Position numbers and translations under genes: made by a program. The notes beneath the pieces are model-generated. The model did not search any database. It was not told the DNA's origin and was given only the letters and a program-made list of their open reading frames with translations. From Rubrivivax sp. (GTDB lineage: Bacteria; Pseudomonadota; Gammaproteobacteria; Burkholderiales; Burkholderiaceae_C), in the NCBI GenBank assembly GCA_024641945.1, contig JAHECD010000043.1, positions 1 to 36,497 on the forward strand: a stretch of 36,497 bases of DNA, read 5' to 3'. This document shows positions 30,944 through 36,497 of the stretch, piece after piece. The stretch's first letter is position 1; every line of letters begins with the position of its first letter.

Positions 30944-32617
30944 TCAGAGACCGAAGGCGAACAGCTTCTTCGGCCCGAAGCCGGTGAAGGTGCCGCTGCC
31001 CCAGAACACCATGCCGTCGGCGATCGATGGGCCCGCGTTGCACGGCCCGCCACTGTCGAAGGACCACAGCGGCGCGCCGGTTTGAGCGTGCAGCGCGTAC
31101 ATCGTGCCGGCGCCGGGGGCCAGGTTGCAGCCGAATACGACCTGGTTGGCCAGGCTCACCGCGGCCTCGGCGCGACTGCCCATCGGGTCCTTGGTCGTCC
31201 ACAGCACGCTGCCCGTGGCCGCATCGAGCGCGGCCCATCCGCCGGCCGTGGTGGTGGTGCCGTCCTTCAGAAGCCAGGGCTGGGCGCCGACACCTCCACC
31301 GTTCGTCGAGGGCCCGCTGTTCGCCGCCGCCACGAAGATGCGCCGACCGTCGGTGGCCGAGCCCCACTGCAGGCCGCCCGTCACGCCACCTGGCGCCACC
31401 TGGCGTGCCCAGACGAGCTTGCCGTCGTCTGCCCGGAAGGTCCAGAACATGCCGCTCTTCTGGCCTGCGCCGACGAGGCTGGTGTCCTTGTCGTTGCCGT
31501 TGGCCGAGAACAGGATCGGCCCCTGCGCGAAGTCGTAGTCCGGGCCCGCGGTCGCCGGATTGCCGTTCGGGCAGTTGCCGAAGACGCCGGGGAAGAACGG
31601 TCCGGGGGACACGACGAAGGCCCCCGGCACGTTGAGCCCGCAGGCCACGCTCCACGTGTCCCACGGCATGCCGCGGCCGGCCCAGTTGATCCGGCCGGTG
31701 GACAAGTCCATCGCGATGATGGAGTCGAAGTGGTTGTCCGCGCTCATGCAGGCGGCCGCGCTGGCGCCGCCCGCAAGACAGTCGAGCACGACCTGCGGCA
31801 CCGCATAGTTGTTGCCGGTGGAGACATAGACCTGATTGCGTTGAAGGTCGACCGCGCTGGTGCTGCCCCAGACGGCCCCGCCGAAATAACCCGGCGGCAC
31901 GGTGTAGCTCTTCCATCGGATGGCACCGGTGGCGACATCCAGCGCGACGACGCTGCCGCGGAACCTCCACGCCCAGTACGCGGGCGGCACGAACGCCGCG
32001 ACGAGTTCCTCGTTCGACGCCACGCCGACGATCGCGACGCCGTTGGCAACGACCGCGGACTGCGTCACGAAGGACAGCTCGGTGTTGTCGACCTGCGTGG
32101 TCCAAAGCGGCGCGCCGGTGTGTTTGTCGACGGCGAAGACACGCGCCGCCTGCGGATTCGGCTGCCCCAATTGGGCACCGAGGAACTTGCCGCTCTGGTT
32201 GCCAAGGATCAGCGCGTTGCCGGCGATGGCGGGCGTGGCGCGTGCGAAGTCGCCCGCGATGCCGGTGTAGTTCGCGACCGGGTTCTTCCAGACGACCGCC
32301 CCGGTGGTCTTGTTCACCTTGTACAGGAAGCCCGCGGAGTCGGGGAAGTACAGGAAGTCGCCCTCGACCGCCGGGTTGGCCGTCACGTCGCCACTGGTAT
32401 CGATGCTCCACCGCAGCGTCATGCGGCGCACGTTGCCGGGATTGATGAGTTTCTCGTCGGGCTGGAAGCGTGAGTTGCGCAGGTCGTGGCCGGCCGATAG
32501 CCAATCTGCGGCGTTGGCGGGTGCCATGGCACCCAGCGTGGCCGCGAGCGCGGTCGTCAATGCGGCCGTCAATGCTGCTGCGCGTGCGGCACGCGCGGTC
32601 GTCGTTCGGATGGTCAT
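30944..32617 (-). CDS. Exported PQQ-type beta-propeller dehydrogenase (polyvinyl-alcohol-dehydrogenase-like)
   Basis: A 557-residue protein. ATG 32617 has AGGA 8 bases upstream and gives a signal peptide ending at about residue 36 (APANA). The mature part consists of repeated propeller blades with the Trp-docking pattern (HDLRNSRFQPDEKLINPGNV, VNKTTGAVVWKNPV, VDKHTGAPLWTTQVD, LDVATGAIRWKSYT, LDAATGSVLWTTKDP, LHAQTGAPLWSFDSGGPCNAG). This organisation and VWGSTSAVDLQRNQVYVSTGNNYAVP fit PQQ-dependent alcohol dehydrogenases, most like polyvinyl-alcohol dehydrogenase. No CxxCH heme site is present, so electrons would go to a separate cytochrome. It lies upstream of modABCE on the same strand but separated by the Mo-box. 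True substrate and PQQ binding are unproven. Confidence 0.72.
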   Translation of the reverse strand: MTIRTTTARAARAAALTAALTTALAATLGAMAPANAADWLSAGHDLRNSRFQPDEKLINPGNVRRMTLRWSIDTSGDVTANPAVEGDFLYFPDSAGFLYKVNKTTGAVVWKNPVANYTGIAGDFARATPAIAGNALILGNQSGKFLGAQLGQPNPQAARVFAVDKHTGAPLWTTQVDNTELSFVTQSAVVANGVAIVGVASNEELVAAFVPPAYWAWRFRGSVVALDVATGAIRWKSYTVPPGYFGGAVWGSTSAVDLQRNQVYVSTGNNYAVPQVVLDCLAGGASAAACMSADNHFDSIIAMDLSTGRINWAGRGMPWDTWSVACGLNVPGAFVVSPGPFFPGVFGNCPNGNPATAGPDYDFAQGPILFSANGNDKDTSLVGAGQKSGMFWTFRADDGKLVWARQVAPGGVTGGLQWGSATDGRRIFVAAANSGPSTNGGGVGAQPWLLKDGTTTTAGGWAALDAATGSVLWTTKDPMGSRAEAAVSLANQVVFGCNLAPGAGTMYALHAQTGAPLWSFDSGGPCNAGPSIADGMVFWGSGTFTGFGPKKLFAFGL

Positions 32618-33013
32618 GTCTGCGGTCCTCATTGCGGGTTGTGAACGAGGAAGCGGCCGGCACGCAGGGTGTGTCGGGCACTTCCGGCCGTCTTCGATGA
32701 CCGGGCGGGTGGGAATGCCGCAGCGTCTCGCCTGCTTCGGTCTGAAGCCTTGTCGGCGGCGCTCTTCCCTGAGAGGCCTGGCGGTGCGCCGGCCGCCAAC
32801 TGGGCCCGGAACGCCGAGGTTTCTCGGCCGTGAAACTGGCCGTCAGGCGCCAGGATCACGACCTTCGCTGCTGCTTGCAGTGGTGGTTGAGTGTTGACCC
32901 GCCGGTGCCGCGCCACAAGCCGGTGGACACCCGTTTCGGGGGGCGTACAAACCCGTCGGGAGAACGGACATCGTTTGTAAAAGCCATCCAAGTAGATGGT
33001 GATAGGATGGCGA
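32618..33013. other. Divergent spacer between PQQ-type dehydrogenase and RHH regulator
   Basis: About 400 bases with no recognisable gene on either strand; short open frames lack family resemblance and ribosome sites. The stretch must carry promoters for both flanking genes. A small dyad lies at its right end, next to the RHH gene start. CGGCCGG and CCGGCCG around 32655-32690 are inverted copies, of unclear meaning. Confidence 0.5.
32984..32999. promoter_or_regulatory. Small dyad before the RHH regulator
   Basis: CCATC at 32984-32988 and GATGG at 32995-32999 are inverted around six bases, ending 14 bases before the regulator's start codon. Ribbon-helix-helix proteins often bind short repeats over their own promoter, so this is a candidate autoregulatory site. 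Five-base arms could arise by chance. Confidence 0.3.
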
Positions 33014-33430
33014 ATGCCCGTTCGAACGACCGCCACGGCGGCCAAACCTGCCGACGAGAAAATCACCATCAATCTGGGTTGTGTGGATCTGGGTCAGATC
33101 GACCTGCTCGTGCAGGACGGCTTCTACGCCAACCGCTCCGACCTGATCCGCACGGCCATCCGCAACCAACTCGGGCGACACGCTGACGTAGTGCAACAGG
33201 CCACTTCACGCAAGTCGCTCGTGCTCGGTATTCATCATTTCACTGCTTCCGATTTGCGTGCCGCCAAGGCAGCCGGCCAAAAGCTGCAGATCCGCGTGCT
33301 GGGACTGGCGTCCATTGCGCCCGATGTGACGCCAGAGCTGGCGCTGTCGACGATCGAATCGCTGGTGGTGCTGGGTGCCTTGCACGCCAGCCCCGCCGTG
33401 AAGGCGGCGCTGAAGCGCCGCATCAGCTGA
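33014..33430 (+). CDS. Ribbon-helix-helix (CopG/Arc-type) transcriptional regulator
   Basis: A 138-residue protein. Residues about 13-53 show the RHH pattern: a short strand (EKITINLGCVDLGQID), then VQDGFYANRSDLIRTAIRNQL with the helix-turn-helix usual for CopG/NikR-like repressors. The C-terminal half (LVLGIHHFTASDLRAAKAAGQKLQIRVLGLASIAPDVTPELALSTIESLVVLG) has no family I recognise but looks folded, perhaps for ligand or partner binding. ATG 33014 has GGAT about 6 bases upstream; ATG 32996 is an alternative. The esterase gene starts 21 bases downstream, so the regulator probably controls its own operon with that gene. Confidence 0.75.
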   Translation: MPVRTTATAAKPADEKITINLGCVDLGQIDLLVQDGFYANRSDLIRTAIRNQLGRHADVVQQATSRKSLVLGIHHFTASDLRAAKAAGQKLQIRVLGLASIAPDVTPELALSTIESLVVLGALHASPAVKAALKRRIS

Positions 33431-33451
33431 ATGCCTTAACAGGAAACGCAC

Positions 33452-34531
33452 ATGAAACTCGACTTTGCGCGCTTGATGCAAAAGGCCGGCGACCTCACGC
33501 GGGCCGGAAGCCTTCGAGAGGCCACTGCGGCGATCCAGGCCGCGCTGCGAGGCCGCTCCGACGGTCACACCGCGCGCGCTGGCGCGACCCCTGCAGCCGA
33601 CGGTTCCGAAGCCGACATCGTCGACATCGACGCACGTGTGGTCGACGCGCCCGGCATCGCGCCGGCCGACGGTGTCGTGCCAACGTCAGAAGGGCAATTT
33701 CTCGTCGGCAGCCACACCGGCAAACATGGCACCCGCGAGTACAAACTCTTTGTGCCTGCATTGGCGGCCGGGCGCACCGCGCCGCTGGTGGTGATGTTGC
33801 ACGGGTGCACGCAGGACCCCGACGACTTTGCCGCTGGCACCCGCATGAACGAAGCGGCCCGGGAGCGCGGCCTGTTCGTGCTGTATCCAGCGCAGACACA
33901 GAGTGCAAACCCGGCGCGATGCTGGAACTGGTTCAAGCACAACCACCAGGCGCGCGACCGCGGCGAACCCGCGCTGCTGGCCGACATGACACGCGAGGTG
34001 ATCGCGAGACATGCCGTCGACCCGCGCCGGGTCTATGTCGCGGGCCTGTCGGCGGGGGGTGCGATGGCGGCGATCCTGGGCGAGGCGTATCCCGACGTCT
34101 TTGCCGCGGTGGCCGTCCATTCGGGTTTGCCGGTCGGCGCCGCGACCGACGTCACCTCCGCGATGGCGGCGATGAAGCGTGGAGCCACACCACGCGGTGC
34201 CGCGGTCGCGCGGCCGCCGGTGATCGTATTCCACGGCGACCAGGACAGCACGGTGCATCCGGTCAATGGCGAGCACGTGGCGAAGGCGCACGGGCCGAAG
34301 GATGCGCCTCAGGTCGACCGCCGCAGTGGGCAAGGTGGGCGGGACCATACGCAGCACGTGTACCGCGACGAAGCCGGCCGCATCGTGTCCGAGCACTGGG
34401 TGCTGCACGGCACCGGCCACGCGTGGTCGGGCGGCAGTCCGCAGGGGTCTTACACCGACCCCGCGGGCGCGGATGCGACGAAGGAGATGCTTCGATTCTT
34501 CGAAGCCGTCGACACGCCTATGGGGGCCTGA
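33452..34531 (+). CDS. PHB-depolymerase-family serine esterase
   Basis: A 359-residue alpha/beta hydrolase of the esterase-PHB-depolymerase family. The oxyanion region is VVMLHGCTQDPDDFAAGTRMN at about 113-133. The nucleophile is Ser200 in AGLSAGGAM; Asp265 in FHGDQDSTVHP and His323 in GTGHAWSGG complete the triad. RCWNWFKHNHQARDRGEP is also typical. The start MKLDFARLMQKAGDLTRAGSL with upstream AGGAAA at 33441-33446 gives no signal peptide, so the enzyme may be cytoplasmic or exported by another route. Substrates of the family include short-chain polyhydroxyalkanoates and ester or oxidised-polymer bonds. It follows an RHH regulator in the same unit. No PHA synthase or phasin lies in the window. 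Confidence 0.87.
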   Translation: MKLDFARLMQKAGDLTRAGSLREATAAIQAALRGRSDGHTARAGATPAADGSEADIVDIDARVVDAPGIAPADGVVPTSEGQFLVGSHTGKHGTREYKLFVPALAAGRTAPLVVMLHGCTQDPDDFAAGTRMNEAARERGLFVLYPAQTQSANPARCWNWFKHNHQARDRGEPALLADMTREVIARHAVDPRRVYVAGLSAGGAMAAILGEAYPDVFAAVAVHSGLPVGAATDVTSAMAAMKRGATPRGAAVARPPVIVFHGDQDSTVHPVNGEHVAKAHGPKDAPQVDRRSGQGGRDHTQHVYRDEAGRIVSEHWVLHGTGHAWSGGSPQGSYTDPAGADATKEMLRFFEAVDTPMGA

Positions 34532-34644
34532 GGCCCACCCGGCCGCGGCGGTGCACCCGCCGTGGCGCCGCTGCAGGCGCCGGGTTCTCCGAATCGTCAT
34601 GGCCGCGTCAACGTCCTGTCACTGCATGCCGCCAGCATGGCTGC

Positions 34645-35493
34645 ATGGACATGAACGAATCGGACCTCCTGGACTCCTCGGCGCTCGGTGGACCCCACAG
34701 CGAATACGACGTCGTCACCGGCGGGCGGCACCGCCAGGCGCCGCCCGCCCGTCGCGAGGGCCGGCTCGAGGCCGTGTGGGCGCGGCATGCCGACGAGGTG
34801 TTGGCCGCGCAGCAACTCCGGTATCGGGTCTTCGCCGATGAGATGGGTGCACGGCTGTCGCCGCCGGCAGGCACGCCGGGCGGGCTGGACGTCGACAAAT
34901 TCGATGCCCATTGCGAGCACCTGATCGTGCGCACGACGGGCACGGCAGACGTGCCCTCACGGGTGGTCGGCACGTACCGCGTGCTGCCTCCCGCCGCCGC
35001 CGCCCGTGTCGGCAGCTTGTACATCGACGCAGAGTTCGACCTTTTCCGATTGCAGGCGTTGCGCCCGCGGATCACCGAACTCGGCCGATCGTGTATCGAC
35101 GCCGATTGGCGCACGGGCGGCGTCGTGTTGATGCTCTGGACGAGCCTGGGTGAATTCATGCACCGCAACAACCTGAGTCTGATGGTGGGTTGCGCCAGCA
35201 TCTCGATGCACGATGGTGGCCATTACGCCGCAAGTCTCTGGGCCCGCCTGCGACACCAGCACCTGGTTCGCGATGAGCGACGTGTCGATCCCATGCTTGC
35301 ACTTCCTTTGGACCGGCTGCGCCAGGATCTCGATGCGGAACCTCCGGCGCTGGTCAAGGGATACCTCAAATGTGGCGCGCAATTGCTGGGCGCCCCGGCC
35401 TGGGATCCCGACTTCGGCACTGCCGATCTGCCGATGATGCTCGACCTCGCCGACCTGCCCGCGTCCTATCGGCGCCGCTTCGTCGCCTTCTGA
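34645..35493 (+). CDS. GNAT-type N-acyltransferase (OlsB / hemolysin-like, Acetyltransf_5)
   Basis: A 282-residue protein. AAQQLRYRVFADEMGARL at about 55-72, FDAHCEHLIV, VVGTYRVLPP and ITELGRSCIDADWRTGGVVLMLW match the OlsB-like family that attaches a 3-hydroxyacyl group to ornithine in ornithine-lipid synthesis, or related acyl-homoserine-lactone-synthase-like enzymes. VGCASISMHDGGHYAASLWARL and PLVKGYLKCGAQLLG-type strings (here PALVKGYLKCGAQLLGAPAWDPDFGTADLPMMLDL) close the domain. No OlsA partner is adjacent. The ATG at 34645 has no clear ribosome site; ATG 34651 is an alternative. The last 28 bases overlap the convergent CHAD gene. Confidence 0.82.
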   Translation: MDMNESDLLDSSALGGPHSEYDVVTGGRHRQAPPARREGRLEAVWARHADEVLAAQQLRYRVFADEMGARLSPPAGTPGGLDVDKFDAHCEHLIVRTTGTADVPSRVVGTYRVLPPAAAARVGSLYIDAEFDLFRLQALRPRITELGRSCIDADWRTGGVVLMLWTSLGEFMHRNNLSLMVGCASISMHDGGHYAASLWARLRHQHLVRDERRVDPMLALPLDRLRQDLDAEPPALVKGYLKCGAQLLGAPAWDPDFGTADLPMMLDLADLPASYRRRFVAF

Positions 35494-36497
35494 CGCAGCG
35501 TCGGTGGGCGGCTGCGGGCGGGCTTGCCCCCAGCGGGGTGCAGGAACGTCGGTGTCTTTGCCAGCGGTGCCAGGGCACGATCGCAATTGGCGAGCGCGAA
35601 GGGGTGCCTTGCAGCAATCCAGCCGAGCGCAAACCAGGCCGCTGGCTCGCGCTCGGTGCGGCTCGCGAAGTGGGCGCGGGCGGTCAGCAGGTCGGTGTAT
35701 TCGCCGAGCGCGTCCTGTGCGGCGCGGACGTCGGCGAGATAGCGCGCTGCCCGGCGGGGCGGGAGCAGCGACAGGCAGAACTCGATGCCGTAGCGCAGGC
35801 GTTTGACGCGCTTGCGCACACGGTGCTGGTCCGGTTCGCCGAGGTCACCGAATCGGCGCGCGTCGCGTGCGATCTGGCGTTGCAGGCGGCGAAGTTGACT
35901 GCGCAGATCGGTGGACAGCGCGGCCGCCCCTGGCGGCGCGGCCTCCGGTGCGTTCGCCGCAACTGGCGTGGTTGCCGGCGCGTGCAGCCAGGCCAGCACC
36001 TCGAGCCACAGCAGGGTGGCACTGGTTTCGCGCAGCGCAGCGCCGGCCCGTGCGGCCGCGGTATCGTCCGGCACGCTGGCGAGCGTCGGTGGCGCCCCCG
36101 CGGCGGCGAGCGCGGGCCACAGTGTCTTGCGAAGCACGTCGACGTCCCTGGTGCAGCCCAGCGCACCGAACAGCGACGCCAGCGATGTCTGCCATGCGGT
36201 CACTTCGGCCGCCACCAGCGAGGGATCGAGCGCGCCGAAATCGCGCAGCGCCGTTCGCATGCGCCGCAGGCCGATTCGGCATTGATGCACCTGCTCGGGT
36301 GCTGCCGGCGAGTCGTCCCGATCGGCGAGTTCGGCGGCATTCGCCAGGGCCTGATGGAGCGAGACCGACACCATCGCGCGCAGCGCGACGGCGCCCGTCA
36401 TCGCAGGGGCCAGCGCCGGGTCGACCGCCCGAGCGGCCGGCACCTCGGTGATCCCGCGTGCCAGTCGGTCGCCGCGTTCGGCCTTGGTGCGGATATC
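35466..36497 (-). CDS. CHAD domain protein, C-terminal part of a CYTH-CHAD gene (truncated by window edge)
   Basis: The frame is open to the end of the window, so the start lies outside it; an internal GTG at 36443 is not needed. The first visible residues (IRTKAERGDRLARG) look like the end of a CYTH domain, as in inorganic triphosphatases. The helical CHAD domain follows, with conserved basic motifs QCRIGLRRMRTALRDF and HRVRKRVKRLRYGIEF that bind polyphosphate, and DVDVLRKTLWPAL, GEYTDLLTARAHF. CHAD proteins associate with polyphosphate granules, often fused to CYTH. The end is rich in Lys and Arg (KPARSRPPTLRQKATKRRR). Stop TAG at 35466-35468 lies inside the convergent acyltransferase gene. 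Confidence 0.85.
   Translation of the reverse strand, partial: DIRTKAERGDRLARGITEVPAARAVDPALAPAMTGAVALRAMVSVSLHQALANAAELADRDDSPAAPEQVHQCRIGLRRMRTALRDFGALDPSLVAAEVTAWQTSLASLFGALGCTRDVDVLRKTLWPALAAAGAPPTLASVPDDTAAARAGAALRETSATLLWLEVLAWLHAPATTPVAANAPEAAPPGAAALSTDLRSQLRRLQRQIARDARRFGDLGEPDQHRVRKRVKRLRYGIEFCLSLLPPRRAARYLADVRAAQDALGEYTDLLTARAHFASRTEREPAAWFALGWIAARHPFALANCDRALAPLAKTPTFLHPAGGKPARSRPPTLRQKATKRRR

Noticed and set aside
1..36497. CRISPR array, tRNA or rRNA genes, prophage or integrative element
   Set aside because: No regularly spaced repeats, tRNA-like cloverleaf, rRNA segment, integrase or attachment repeats were seen on either strand. The only mobile-element trace is the short IS66-like scrap.

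Overview
The window is a GC-rich, gene-dense chromosomal segment. Codon use and gene content (Bug/TctC receptors, SoeABC, a ModE with two TOBE domains, MobA-type hydroxylase, PHB-depolymerase esterase) point to a betaproteobacterium of the order Burkholderiales, probably the Rubrivivax/Methylibium/Leptothrix side. This placement is inference from gene content; no rRNA or other marker is present. No tRNA, CRISPR array or intact insertion sequence was seen.

Layout. 1-5270 (+): the end of a truncated gene, then two large exported glycosidase-like proteins that share the same ~105-residue beta-rich domain, twice at the N terminus of one and twice at the C terminus of the next. 5271-6345: a gene graveyard with a shattered Bug-type solute receptor and a scrap resembling an IS66 transposase. 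6346-9330 (+): a single long gene that joins a SARP/BTAD-type regulator and a (degenerate) AAA ATPase to a complete Bug receptor domain without a signal peptide. This is the most unusual object in the window. 9549-10793 (-): an ArsR regulator, SRPBCC (AHSA1) protein and GFA-family protein in one operon, with a dyad in front. 10994-12017 (+): VOC-fold and DUF924 proteins. 12037-13457 (-): a transglutaminase-like protease and a flavin-type (PNPOx-fold) protein. 13738-14475 (-): an exported protein with two PepSY-like repeats, ending in a strong hairpin. 14733-19543 (+): cardiolipin synthase, an AMP-forming acyl-CoA synthetase and, overlapping it, an ILVBL/HACL2-like thiamine diphosphate enzyme. 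19590-21509 (-): a MobA-like flavoprotein hydroxylase.

21812-30834 is a molybdenum-centred block. A YeiE-like LysR regulator is divergent from a three-gene operon that best fits the cytoplasm-facing sulfite dehydrogenase SoeABC. Convergent to it runs modA-modB-modC-modE, which supplies molybdate for the cofactor, with a 20-bp perfect palindrome upstream of modA that looks like a ModE operator. Together these would import molybdate, build the Mo-bisPGD enzyme and oxidise sulfite to sulfate with electrons passed to quinone. 30944-32617 (-) is an exported PQQ-type beta-propeller dehydrogenase. 33014-34531 (+) is a ribbon-helix-helix regulator followed by a PHB-depolymerase-family esterase, 34645-35493 (+) an OlsB-like N-acyltransferase, and 35466-36497 (-) the C-terminal part of a CYTH/CHAD protein that runs off the window and overlaps the previous gene tail to tail.
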